Shown here in pieces: positions 12,254 to 27,015 of a stretch of 64,000 bases of DNA (its first letter is position 1; every line of letters starts with the position of its first letter). The stretch covers positions 1 through 64,000 of the forward strand of contig DASCMO010000027.1 of assembly GCA_036010965.1 (NCBI GenBank), written 5' to 3'. The notes under the pieces were generated by a model that saw only the letters and a program-made list of their open reading frames with translations, searched no databases and had not been told where the DNA came from. Both the position numbers and the translations under genes were made by a program. Origin of the DNA: GCA-2686265 sp036010965 (GTDB taxonomy: Bacteria > Planctomycetota > UBA1135 > GCA-002686595).

Positions 12254-12868
12254 ATGAAGAGAACCCTTCTCGCTCTGCCCCTGGCCCTGGCCGCCTGCGC
12301 CGGCAGCCCGACGTACGAGTCGACCGCGATCACGCCCCCGGCGCTCGCGTCCGACGCCGCCGCAGCCGATGTCTACGAGGCCTGGCGCTCACACGCCGCC
12401 CGCACGGACCGCCGCTTGTTCGTCCATCTGGGCGCACCCTGGTGAGGCTGGTGCGGCAAGCTCGAGGAGTTCCTCGAGCGTCCGGATGTGGCCCAGCGTC
12501 TCGCCAAGGACCTCGTCCTGGTCAAGATCGACCAGGACAAGATGGCCGGCGGTCAGGCGGTCGCCGGCGCCCTGCGCGACTTCCAGAGCGGGGGCATCCC
12601 CTGGTTCGCCACCATCGACCCCGCCCGCGGCTTGCTGGTCGATGAGGGCGAGGGCTCCTGGAGCCTCGAGCGCGCCGCCGTCCTGAGCACCTCCGACGGC
12701 CCCGACGGCAACGTCGGCTGTCCCATGACACCCACGGAGCGCGACCACTTCATCCGCACCCTGCGACAGGCGCGCAAGGCCATGACCGACAAGGACATCG
12801 AGTTCATCGCCGCCGCCCTGCACGAGTACGCCCGCGAGACCATCGGCGAGCGCGCCGACGCCGACTGA
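12254..12868 (+). CDS. Thioredoxin-like selenoprotein (UxxC), lipoprotein; TGA at 12443-12445 read as Sec
   Basis: One frame from the ATG at 12254 to the stop at 12868 is interrupted only by a TGA at codon 64. Reading it as selenocysteine gives a 204-residue protein with the redox motif W-U-G-W-C-G-K (Sec64, Cys67), where homologues have CxxC. The downstream part completes a thioredoxin fold: LVKIDQDK strand, then GGIPWFATID with the cis-Pro at P116. The N-terminus is a lipoprotein signal (ALAAC, Cys15), so the protein should sit in the cell envelope as a thiol/selenol oxidoreductase. An 8-bp hairpin follows the TGA at SECIS spacing. Alternatives are a single-base error or a recent nonsense mutation of a CGWC protein; the exact position and the hairpin argue against these. 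Confidence 0.85.
12460..12479 (+). promoter_or_regulatory. Candidate bacterial SECIS element inside the coding sequence
   Basis: GCTCGAGG (12460-12467) pairs perfectly with CCTCGAGC (12472-12479), leaving a 4-nt loop AGTT. The loop begins 22 nt after the TGA and has G as its second base. Both fit the published bacterial SECIS consensus: loop 16-37 nt after UGA and a G among the first two loop bases. Below a small internal loop, CGG (12454-12456) can pair with CCG (12482-12484), extending the stem. The element would bind SelB to direct Sec insertion. Confidence 0.75.
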
Positions 12869-12941
12869 CCCGTCGCCCCTAGGGGCAGAAGGTCACCTCG
12901 AGACCGCCCGAGAAGTTGAAACGGACCGGTAAGGGCAAGGA

Positions 12942-14384
12942 TCAGAGCACCCAGCCCAGCTTGTAGGAGTTGCTCAGGTTGAAGCCCGCGCCGCAGGCGC
13001 CGCCGCCCGAGGGGTCGCGGTACCAGAACTGGTAGCAGCGGGTGTCACCGGGGACCACGCCGCCTTCGCCCGAGATGCTGTCGGTCGAACTGGCCGTCCC
13101 TGCCGAGTCGGGGACGACGACCTCGAGGCGCACGACGTTGGACCCGCAGCAGCGCAAGCCGTCGCCGAATGCGAGTCCGTTCCCACCGTTGACCGGACCC
13201 TCGCCCTGGAAAAAGAGGCCGGGCTGACCCGGCAGGGCGTCGAGTCCGTGGAGCACGAGGTCGTTCGCTCCGATGCTGGCGCTGCCCGTGCCGAAGAGCT
13301 CACAGCCGTCGCCGGTCGTGTTCCTGCACCCCTGGCCTGCACCCCCGCTGTTGCCGCAGGGGCAGGGCGTCCCGGACCCGTCTCCGTAGCAGTCCGTCGT
13401 CCCTGGCGCAGTACCGCTCATGTTCAAGGCGACGCCCGGGCTTCCCAGCTCGGTGGCGTTGGAGAGCCCCAGGTCGTTGGGTCCAACCACCGTGGTCCAG
13501 GCCGCCGCGGGCACCTGATCGGTGATGCTGGAGACCACGGCGCGACGGATCACTTTCGTGCCGTGGGCGGCGGAGAACTCGTGCCCGTAGAACCAGAACT
13601 CGCCGGTCGAATCGAAGTGGAACCCCGAGGCGACGGCGGGACCGTTCTGCCACAGGAAACCGCCCGGAAGGGATGTGGAGAGAGCGAAGGTCCCGTGCAG
13701 GTCCGAGGAGGTCCACAGCTGGGTGGAGGTGCCGCGCGAGAGCAGCACGATGAACTCGTCCCCGACGCGGATGATGTCGGGGTCGGAGGCGATCGGCGGG
13801 TCGCTGCCCCCGGTCGGCACCGTCAGACGGTGCCCCGGGTTGACGACGAAGGCCGTGCCGTCGCTACCGGCGACCTCGGTCGCGGAGTGGATGTACTTGA
13901 TGCAGGTCGGAGCCCCGTTGCAGCCGGCCGGGTCGGAACCGAGGATCCCAAGCAAGTAAAAGAGGACCAGGCGGCCCTGGTCGTCGATGTAGGCGCTGGG
14001 GTCGACGAAGCCCCCGGTCGTGTCGGGATCCGTCAGAGCCACGGGCGCCGAAGGGAGCCAGGTCCCCGTATCCAGCTGGTAGCGCGCCACCTCGTTGGGG
14101 GTGAAGATGTAGACCGTGTCGCCACGGCGGATCACGTCGGGCACGCTTCCCTGGTAGGCGAAGTTGCCCCAGCCGGGGATCAGGGTCCACGCGGCCCCGT
14201 CTGCGGACTCCGCCAGGGCCACCCGGTGCTGGTCAGGAGTGCTGCAATTCCCGCCGCCCGAGCAGGTGGTCATGCTCATCAGGTACGGCTCGTCCCAGAC
14301 GAAGGTCTGTGCGCCGACAAGCGTCGAAAGGCACGCCAGAGCGGCCAGCGCGTTCCACGTCTTTCCATTCATCAGGTTCACCAT
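12942..14384 (-). CDS. Secreted protein: propeller-like domain plus planctomycete-type Cys-rich C-terminal module
   Basis: About 480 residues with a signal peptide (NALAALACLSTLVGAQ). The central region has repeated sheet-forming blocks (ALAESADGAAWTLIPGWG, DVIRRGDTVYIFTP, PDIIRVGDEFIVLLSRG, FHFDSTGEFWFYGHEF), resembling a five-bladed propeller of GH43-like proteins, though I see no firm catalytic set. From about residue 350 it switches to a Gly/Cys-rich module: YGDGSGTPCPCGNSG, then LFFQGEGPVNGGNG, FGDGLRCC, TRCYQFWYRDP and a C-terminal hydrophobic GWVL. That module recurs on secreted proteins of marine planctomycetes and may be a surface-attachment or sorting domain. The start (ATG 14384, or the adjacent GTG 14381) follows a GGGAG Shine-Dalgarno. 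Confidence 0.72.
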   Translation of the reverse strand: MVNLMNGKTWNALAALACLSTLVGAQTFVWDEPYLMSMTTCSGGGNCSTPDQHRVALAESADGAAWTLIPGWGNFAYQGSVPDVIRRGDTVYIFTPNEVARYQLDTGTWLPSAPVALTDPDTTGGFVDPSAYIDDQGRLVLFYLLGILGSDPAGCNGAPTCIKYIHSATEVAGSDGTAFVVNPGHRLTVPTGGSDPPIASDPDIIRVGDEFIVLLSRGTSTQLWTSSDLHGTFALSTSLPGGFLWQNGPAVASGFHFDSTGEFWFYGHEFSAAHGTKVIRRAVVSSITDQVPAAAWTTVVGPNDLGLSNATELGSPGVALNMSGTAPGTTDCYGDGSGTPCPCGNSGGAGQGCRNTTGDGCELFGTGSASIGANDLVLHGLDALPGQPGLFFQGEGPVNGGNGLAFGDGLRCCGSNVVRLEVVVPDSAGTASSTDSISGEGGVVPGDTRCYQFWYRDPSGGGACGAGFNLSNSYKLGWVL

Positions 14385-14517
14385 CACTCCCTTGTACCGC
14401 AAGCGCTGCGATCGCGCTCCCAAAGGCGCACGGAGACGGCCTCCCGTGTCCACCCATGGCCGCGACCTGAGACGGTTCAGGGGGCCGGTGAGCAGCTCAG
14501 GGTGGCTCCGCGCTCGG

Positions 14518-15240
14518 CTAGCTGTGGTCCCAGGAAATGGGAGCCGTGGGCATGCGGCCGTCAGCCGCCGGCCCCAGGCCGTCGCGCAGCTCGTCAAAGG
14601 GGACGAAGAGCTCCCGGCGCCCCCGCCGCTCACGCAACTCTCCGTCCAGTTCGCCCTCGAACTCGGCGAACTCGGTCAAGAGCACCAGGCCCCGCTCCAT
14701 GAAGAAGGCATGTCGGATCGTCTCAAGAGGCGCGGACTCCAGGTGCCAGGCGCGGACCGGCCGATCCAGGCCGATCAGGAGGATCAGCGCCCCGTCGTTC
14801 AGAAGGACCCACGGCCTATGTTCGTCGAAGGTCACCCTTCCGTTGTTGCAGCGGAACTTCCACACGCCCTCCACCGGTCGATCGAGACGAATCATGGTCT
14901 GCGTGGAGCCCATGCGCGACTCGCCCCGGCCCTCGACCGTGACCCTGGCATCTGAGCAGGGAGACTCGTAGGTGTGGATCCAGGTCCGCTCCGACCCCAG
15001 GGGCCCCTTCATGTTGGCGTCCATCCACAGGGGCTCTCCCACGGGCCGCGGCCGGCGTAGAGAGTTCGCAAGCAGCAAAGCGAGGCACAGGACAACGGCA
15101 GCGAGCATCGAGAGGGAGTGCAGCGCGGCTGCCGCGGCCAGCAACGCTCCGGCCACGATCCACCGCGCCCGTCCATGACCCGTCTCCGACCTGTTGGCCG
15201 GGGCGAGTCCAAAGTTTGCTCTCTCGTCCTCTACAGTCAT
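14518..15240 (-). CDS. Hypothetical membrane protein with two N-terminal helices
   Basis: About 240 residues from the ATG at 15240, which is preceded by GAGG at good spacing. Two adjacent hydrophobic segments (WIVAGALLAAAAALHSLSM and LAAVVLCLALLLANS) form a hairpin, followed by a soluble domain of about 175 residues with alternating beta-type sequence and a conserved-looking PWVLLNDGALILLIGLDRP. This layout resembles the YcxB-like proteins, where a C-terminal beta domain follows two helices, but I cannot assign it firmly. It lies 133 bp upstream of the secreted propeller-like gene on the same strand. Confidence 0.6.
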   Translation of the reverse strand: MTVEDERANFGLAPANRSETGHGRARWIVAGALLAAAAALHSLSMLAAVVLCLALLLANSLRRPRPVGEPLWMDANMKGPLGSERTWIHTYESPCSDARVTVEGRGESRMGSTQTMIRLDRPVEGVWKFRCNNGRVTFDEHRPWVLLNDGALILLIGLDRPVRAWHLESAPLETIRHAFFMERGLVLLTEFAEFEGELDGELRERRGRRELFVPFDELRDGLGPAADGRMPTAPISWDHS

Positions 15241-15348
15241 GCCTGCCCTCACACCCACAAGAGCCGGGGGAGCCCACTAATCCTACGCATGATTCGAAGG
15301 ACTTCCGAGGCCCGGAGGGTCTGGCCAGGGGGTAGGAAGGCCTGCTAG

Positions 15349-15370
15349 GGTCGCCGACGATCCGGCGACC
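15349..15370 (+). promoter_or_regulatory. Perfect 8-bp hairpin in the leader of the porin gene
   Basis: GGTCGCCG (15349-15356) and CGGCGACC (15363-15370) are exact reverse complements with a 6-nt loop. The Shine-Dalgarno AGGAG (15376-15380) and ATG (15389) follow directly. It may stabilise the message, occlude the ribosome site or be a dyad operator. No T-tract follows, so it is not an intrinsic terminator. Confidence 0.45.
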
Positions 15371-15388
15371 AAGGCAGGAGAGCCGACC

Positions 15389-16621
15389 ATGAACAACACA
15401 CTCCCGGCGACCCTCGCGGCCCTCACCATGTGCGCCGCCTGCGCGGGCACGGCATCGCAAGGCACCCCCGATGGGCTCGAGGCCGCGCCGAGGGTCAGCA
15501 CCGAGGGCGGCTTCTCCGTGCGCTCCGCTGACGGAAGGAAGGAGCTGGTCCTCGAGGGCTTGCTGCAGACCGTCGTAACCGTCACCTCGGGCGAGCGTCA
15601 GCCGGGCAGCAACGTTGCCTTGAAACGGGTCCGGCCAGAGCTCGCCGGCAGCCTGGACAGTCTGCGCTTCCGCCTCGAACCGAATTTCACCGAGCATGAG
15701 GTGGAGCTCGAGGAGGCCTGGCTCGGCTTCGACACCCTCGGTGGCGATGCGCGCGTGATGCTCGGTCGCATGAAGGTGCCCTTCAACCTCGAAGAGGTGC
15801 GCAGTCGCCGCCACATCGACTTCCCGCGCTTCTCGATCATCAACCAGTTCGCCCCGGCCGAGGACCACGGCCTGTTCCTCAACGCCATGAGCCGTTCAGG
15901 GCGCTGGGAGATGGGCCTGGCTGCCACCAACGGCACTGGGGGCTCGGACAGCACCAGCTCCAAGGATGTCGCCGCGCGCCTGATGTGGCATCCCTTCACC
16001 CACGCGCCGAGTTCCCCCTGGCATCGCCTGCAGATCGGCCTGGCCGGGACCCTCGGAACGCAGGACGAGATCGTCGGCGGCGGGAGCATCGACAACGCCC
16101 TGGGCCAGCCCGTGCTGACCTTCGCCGAGGGCGTCGCGCTCGACGGCACCCGCAGCCGCCTGGGCTGGGAAGGGGCCTGGTTCCACGGCCCCTGGTTCGT
16201 CCAGGCAGAAGCCATCGCCCTCTCGCAGGAGATGTCGGCGGACGACGAGCCCCGAGCGGTCTCCCTCACTGGCGCCTACCTGACCGTCTCGCGCGCTCTG
16301 ACCGGCGAGGACAAGACCTTCGGCGGCGTGCGGCCCGACGCACCCTTCGACTTCCTCCACGGATCCGGCCGCGGGGCCTGGGTGCTGGCCTGCCGCGTCT
16401 CCCAGCTCGATATGGACGGAGCACTGGCGGCCTTCGCCGAGGACGGCCCGGGCCCCGGGCGCGTCCGGACCCTGTCTCTCGGCCTGAATTGGATCCCGAA
16501 CGAACACGCCGTCCTGCGCAACGCCCTGGTCTTCAGCGATTACGATCAGGCGCTGTCCCTCGACGGCGCCGAAGAGGGCTCGGAACTCGCCCTCTTGATC
16601 GAGTTCCAGCTCCACTTCTGA
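15389..16621 (+). CDS. OprP/OprO-like outer-membrane porin
   Basis: 410 residues. A short N-terminal signal (LPATLAALTMCAACAG; possibly lipobox-like) is followed by a beta-barrel typical of the phosphate-selective porin O and P family. Family-like blocks include LKRVRPELAGSL, SLRFRLEPNFTEHEVELEEAWLGFD, ARVMLGRMKVPFNLEEVRSR and FAPAEDHGLFLNAMSRSGRWEMGLAATNG. The protein ends in Phe (FQLHF), the usual outer-membrane barrel terminus recognised by Bam. It has a good Shine-Dalgarno (AGGAG). It lies 26 bp upstream of the ygfK-like gene on the same strand, so it may be co-transcribed and bring a substrate into the periplasm. Confidence 0.78.
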   Translation: MNNTLPATLAALTMCAACAGTASQGTPDGLEAAPRVSTEGGFSVRSADGRKELVLEGLLQTVVTVTSGERQPGSNVALKRVRPELAGSLDSLRFRLEPNFTEHEVELEEAWLGFDTLGGDARVMLGRMKVPFNLEEVRSRRHIDFPRFSIINQFAPAEDHGLFLNAMSRSGRWEMGLAATNGTGGSDSTSSKDVAARLMWHPFTHAPSSPWHRLQIGLAGTLGTQDEIVGGGSIDNALGQPVLTFAEGVALDGTRSRLGWEGAWFHGPWFVQAEAIALSQEMSADDEPRAVSLTGAYLTVSRALTGEDKTFGGVRPDAPFDFLHGSGRGAWVLACRVSQLDMDGALAAFAEDGPGPGRVRTLSLGLNWIPNEHAVLRNALVFSDYDQALSLDGAEEGSELALLIEFQLHF

Positions 16622-16647
16622 GCGCTCGCCCCGTCCGCGTCCCAGCC

Positions 16648-18689
<2,042 letters not shown>

Positions 18690-18702
<13 letters not shown>

Positions 18703-19622
18703 GTGTCCGGGCGCCCATCCCGCGCCAGGTCCCAGCCCGCCCGGTCGTCCTTCTCGAGGGCCGCGAGGTCGAGGTCCGCCAGCACCAGTTGCGCGGGCCC
18801 GGCCACGGTCGCGAGGGCTCCTTGCGGGCCCCAAAATCCCGAGGCGCCGAAGAACTCGACGCCCCAGGGAGCTTCCGCGCCGCGCCGGTTGGAGCCGCCG
18901 ATGAAGAGCCGGTGGCGCGCCGCGTCGACGGCGAATTCGAGATCCCACATACGCCGCGAGCGCTCCCCGAAGGTCACCGCCGGCGACAGGACCAGCTGCG
19001 CGCCGTTGTGGGCAAGGGAGCGCATGACCCCCTCGAAGTGGCGGTCGTAGCAGGTCGCCACGCCGATGCGGCCGACGGCGGTCTCGAAGACCGGAAAGTA
19101 CGGGTTGGACGAGACGTCGGCCGGGCCGTTGCCCAGGTCACCGTCGCTGGCCTCGTAGTAGAAGGTCTCGCAAAAAGCCGCGCGCTCGTTGCGCCCGGAC
19201 GGGATGTGGACCTTGCGGTAGCGCCCGAGGAGGGAGCCGTCGGCGTCGATCACGATCGCCGTGTTGAATCGCCGGCCACTCGCCGTGCGCTCGAAGAGCG
19301 GGGCCACCAGAACCAGCTCGAGTTCGCGCGCCGTCTCGCGCAGCGCGGCGGCGGTGGGCCCACCGAGGGCGTCCTCGGCCAGGCCGAACCACAGCTCGTC
19401 AGCGCCCAAGGCGAAGTAGGGGCCGGTGAACAGCTCACCGAAGCAGACCAGGTGCGCTCCCGCGTCCGCTGCGCGGCGAGCCAGGTCCTGGTGGTGGGCA
19501 ACGTTGGCGGCGCGCAGCTCCTCCATCCGCCCGGCGAGGGACGCCAGACCATCGACGCTCTCCGGCATCGCATCGAAGGCGTTGCGGGTCTCGGTCAGCG
19601 CCGCGCGCAGCAGTTCGCTCAT
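18690..19622 (-). CDS. Nitrilase-superfamily amidohydrolase (beta-ureidopropionase/carbamoyl amidase-like)
   Basis: 310 residues from the ATG at 19622, which overlaps the stop of the upstream PLP gene as ATGA. The catalytic triad is complete: E63 in CFGELFTGPYF, K137 in RYRKVHIPSG and C191 in GVATCYDRHFEG. The surroundings are closest to N-carbamoyl amide hydrolases (beta-ureidopropionase, N-carbamoylputrescine amidase), which release CO2 and NH3 from a ureido group. In this operon such an activity could process a ureido intermediate of purine-ring opening; that role is inferred. It is the last gene of the minus-strand operon and converges on ygfK. Confidence 0.87.
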
Positions 19623-20913
19623 CCCCGCGCTCCGGTGAACAGGACCAGGCTGCGCTCGTCCGCACCGATCACGCCCTCCTGGCACAGACGCGCCCAACCA
19701 GCCAGGCCCGCGACGCCGCTGGCGTCCACGTCGATCCCCGTGTGCTCCTGGGCCAGGCCCCCCGCTCGCCGCAACTCCTCGTCGCTGACGACGAGCGGCC
19801 GGCCGCCGCTCTCCAGCATCCCGCGCACGAGCGCCGCCCAGTCGTAGGTCTCGTCGTCGAGCAGGCCCTCGGCGAGCCCCGACGGCGCCGGCGTCCAGGG
19901 CAGCATGACCTGCGAGCGGCGGCGCACGGCGCCCGTCATTCCTTCTGGATTGAGGGCTCCCTGGGCCGCGAGCCGGCCCCAGGCACCCTCGAGGGGCGCG
20001 CAACCGTCGCCCTGGACGCAGAACAGGCGCGGGCGCCGGGTGATCGCGCCCAGGGCATGGGCGTCGTGAAAACCGAGCGAGACGGCGCTGGCGAGGGCCC
20101 CGCCTCCGACCTGCACGATCACGTTGTCGATCGGCGCGGCCTGTGGGCCGTCCCTGGCGACGACCTCCCAGACCAGGGTCGCGCCGCCCTCGATCGCGAG
20201 GCCGTTGGCGCTGCCCTGGCAGGAGAAGGGCACGGCGCCCTCGGCCACGGCCGAGAGCAACGATCGTTGACAGGGATCACCGGGCGAGCCGTCTCGCTCG
20301 CAGGGCACCAGGCGCACGCCCAGCTCGCTCAGGCGCTCGGCGACGGCTGGGGCGATCTGTACCGGGACATGGGCTTCGAGGGGCCAGTCGAGGGCGCGCG
20401 CCAGGAGCGCCGCCGCCAGGGCCGCGTTGCCGCAACTGGCCACCGCCAGGCGCGGGCGCCGGTCGGGTTCCGTCAGCCACCGGTGCAGGGCGAGCGGGGC
20501 CAGGTGCCGGGCCTTGTGGGTTCCACCGACACCGGCGGTCTCGTCCTTGATCCACAGCGAACCGGCGCCGAGGGCGGCGGCCAGGGTCGGCCGCTCGTCC
20601 AGCGGGGTGGAGCGAAAGCCTCCGCTGTCGACCTCACCCAGGCGCTGATCGAGCTCGCCCGCGCGAGCGACCCACTGCTCATCCGATACGCCCTGGCGGC
20701 GGGCCGCGCGGTAGGCATGCAGCAGCCCTCGATAGCGGACCAGCGGCGACTCATCGCCGTCGAAGGGAAAGCGGCAGCCGGTCAGGTCCAGCTCGCGCAC
20801 GAGGACGTGGTCCACGTCGTCTCCGGACCCCGCCGCGAGGCAGCGCGCGGGCAGGGCGCCTGCATCGGGAGCCACCGTCCCGCAACCGGCGCAGACGACG
20901 CGGCTGGCGAGGT

Positions 20914-20917
<4 letters not shown>
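19619..20917 (-). CDS. Threonine synthase-like PLP-dependent lyase (fold type II)
   Basis: 432 residues from the ATG at 20917, which overlaps the upstream stop by 4 bp. It begins with a zinc-ribbon-like CAGCGTVAPDAGALPARC, as in threonine synthase-related enzymes. The PLP Lys is K135 in DETAGVGGTHKARHLA; the cofactor phosphate loop is VIVQVGGGALASAVSLG, and VASCGNAALAAALLARAL is the Asn-containing helix. Annotations of the type 'PLP-dependent lyase/thiolase' are used for such proteins beside selenium-linked molybdenum hydroxylases. The substrate is unknown; a beta-elimination or deamination of an amino acid such as 2,3-diaminopropionate is possible. It is not a housekeeping threonine synthase by context. 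Confidence 0.8.
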
Positions 20918-22406
<1,489 letters not shown>

Positions 22407-22410
<4 letters not shown>

Positions 22411-23482
22411 GCGATCGCCTCCATGCGCTCCCACAAGCGCCGCGCCTGGGCCTGCGCCTCGGCGCGCACTTCATCGAGACAGGCGTCCACCAGTCGTCCG
22501 TCGCGCACGACCTCGCGCTCTCCCTGGCGCACGAAGCCGACGCCGACCGTCGAGGCCGGCATCCCTCCCAGGCGCTCGTCGGCCAGGGCATCGCCGGCCA
22601 GGACGCGTGCGTGGGCCAGGTCGCTGTCCTCGCCATGGGCGGCGGCGTCGCAGAGCAGGGCCTCGCCCTCGTCCAGGACGTCGGCGGCGAAGCCATCGCT
22701 GCCCAGGGCGACGCGCGGGCTCTCGCCCAGGGCCAAGGGGTAGCCGACCCCGTTGGCGCGATTGGAGCGCGGATTCTGCACGATCCACAGCTCGTGCCGA
22801 GCGGCCCGGCGCACCTGATCGGCGTCGAGGTGAACCCCATGGGCGAGGATCGAGCCCGCGGGCAGGCCGTCGTGGGCCAGGAGGCGTTCGAGCGGGCCGT
22901 CGAACCCGTGCGAGCGGGCGTCGGCCCCGTCCTCCACCCCTTCCGCCACGTGGACGTGGACCACCGTGTCGAGCTCGCGCGCCAGGTCTCCCGCGGCGCG
23001 GATCGTCTCGTCGGAGACGGTGAAGGACGCGTGCAGGCCGACGGCTCCGCGCACGAGGGGTCGCTCGTTGGTCAGGCAGAAGCGGCGACACTCCTCGAGA
23101 CCCCGGCGTGCTTCCTCGCGACCGCCGTTGCGTTCGGTCGCGCCGTAGCAGAGCAGTGAGCGAATGCCCAGGTCCTGGCAGGCGTCGGCCAGCACGTCGA
23201 GCGAGCCCTCGATGAACTGGGGCGACTCGTGATGGTCGACGAGGGTCGTCGCCCCGTGCAGGAGCGACTCCGCGACGCACAGGCGCGCCGCGGCGCGCAG
23301 GATGTCCGCATCAAGTGCGCGATCGAGGCGCCACCACACCCGGCGCAGGATCTCCCCCAGCCCACGCGGCGGCGGGTCGGCGGCGGACAGGCCCAGGGGA
23401 ACCAGGGCCGAGTACATGTGCGTGTGGGCGTTGACCCATCCGCCGCGCCGGGGTTCGCCCTTGGGCTCGAATTCTCGATCGC

Positions 23483-23486
<4 letters not shown>
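22407..23486 (-). CDS. ssnA: SsnA-like metal-dependent aminohydrolase (short form)
   Basis: 359 residues in the amidohydrolase superfamily (guanine/chlorohydrolase type). Metal ligands are all visible: H21 and H23 in VNAHTHMYSAL, His in HVHVAEG, His in ILAHGVHLDADQ, and Asp in VALGSDGFAAD. SsnA-type context is RRVWWRLDRALD and ESLLHGATTLVDHHESP. E. coli SsnA is about 440 residues; here the N-terminal beta-sandwich strands before the HxH motif are nearly gone (16 residues instead of about 60). Such enzymes deaminate or open heterocycles such as purines. Start ATGA overlaps the fused molybdenum hydroxylase gene stop; this supports a single operon. Confidence 0.82.
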
Positions 23487-26134
<2,648 letters not shown>

Positions 26135-26139
26135 TGAGT

Positions 26140-27015
26140 CTAGCGTTCGTCCAGGATGGGTGCGTCGGCGGTCGCGCCGGCGTCCAGGACCATGCGACGT
26201 ACGACGCGCCCCAGGACCCAGGTGCGGTAAGCAGCGGTCGATCGCACGTCGTCGAGCGGCGTGACGGCGGCGCGCGCGGCATCGCAAGCAGCGTCCGCGG
26301 CTTGCTCGTCGGGAACCACGCCCTCGAGGGCGCGCTCGGCGCCGGTCAGGCGCAAGGGAACGGCGGCCACGCTCCCCGCCGCCAGGCGCACATCGCACAA
26401 GCGGCTCCCATCGCGCCCTGCGGCGAAGGCCACGACGACCTTGCTGATCGCCTGGGCCGCCCGCGTCCCGACCTTCTCGAAGGCCTGGACTGAGTCCGGC
26501 TCCGGCACGGGGAAGCGCACGCGCACGATCAGCTCGCCGGGCCAGAGGGCTGTCTGCCGGTAGGCGACGTGCATCTCGTCGTAGGGCAGGTGCCGCTCCC
26601 CGCGCGCATCGGCCAGGTGCAGCACGGCGCCGAGGGTCAGGAGCACCGGCAGGGAGTCTCCCGCCGGCGAGGCGTTGGCGATGTTGCCGCCCAGGGTGGC
26701 CCGGTTCTGTATCTGCCAGGCCCCGACGGTCGCCGCGGCCGCGGCCAGGCTCGGGAGGTGGCGGCGGACCTCGGGATCGGCGCGCAGCTCGGCGAAGGTC
26801 ACCGCCGCGCCCACGTCGATCCACTCACCCGCGCGGCGGATGCCGCGCAGCTCTTCGAGTCGTTGCAGGTCCACGACGGCGGGGTGTCTGCGTCCCGTCG
26901 CGGTGTCGACCACCAGCAGATCGGTGCAGCCGGCAATCGCTCGCGCAGCAAGTTCGCCGTCGCCCAGGATGCGCAGGGCCTCGACCAGGGTCCCGGGGCG
27001 GAAGGCGCGCGTCAT
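26140..27015 (-). CDS. FAD-binding subunit of a molybdenum hydroxylase (XdhB/CoxM/YgfM-like)
   Basis: 291 residues. The FAD-binding part has AIAGCTDLLVV near residue 30 and QIQNRATLGGNIANASPAGDSLPVLL near 105, the two classical flavin contact loops. The C-terminal CO-dehydrogenase-flavoprotein domain follows (FEKVGTRAAQAISKVVVAF). It passes electrons from the 2Fe-2S subunit to an acceptor such as NAD. The start overlaps the stop of the 2Fe-2S gene by 4 bp, and the XdhD-like gene begins 5 bp downstream, so this subunit could serve either hydroxylase. Confidence 0.9.
   Translation of the reverse strand: MTRAFRPGTLVEALRILGDGELAARAIAGCTDLLVVDTATGRRHPAVVDLQRLEELRGIRRAGEWIDVGAAVTFAELRADPEVRRHLPSLAAAAATVGAWQIQNRATLGGNIANASPAGDSLPVLLTLGAVLHLADARGERHLPYDEMHVAYRQTALWPGELIVRVRFPVPEPDSVQAFEKVGTRAAQAISKVVVAFAAGRDGSRLCDVRLAAGSVAAVPLRLTGAERALEGVVPDEQAADAACDAARAAVTPLDDVRSTAAYRTWVLGRVVRRMVLDAGATADAPILDER

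Noticed and set aside
12488..12868. A separate GTG-started gene downstream of the TGA
   Set aside because: It is in the same frame as the upstream ATG frame, lacks a Shine-Dalgarno and begins in the middle of a thioredoxin fold after the redox motif; one selenoprotein explains both parts.
15985..16647. 221-residue N-terminal extension of YgfK
   Set aside because: It lies entirely over the porin gene in another frame, is Arg/Pro-rich and unlike YgfK; the conserved YgfK opening starts at 16648.
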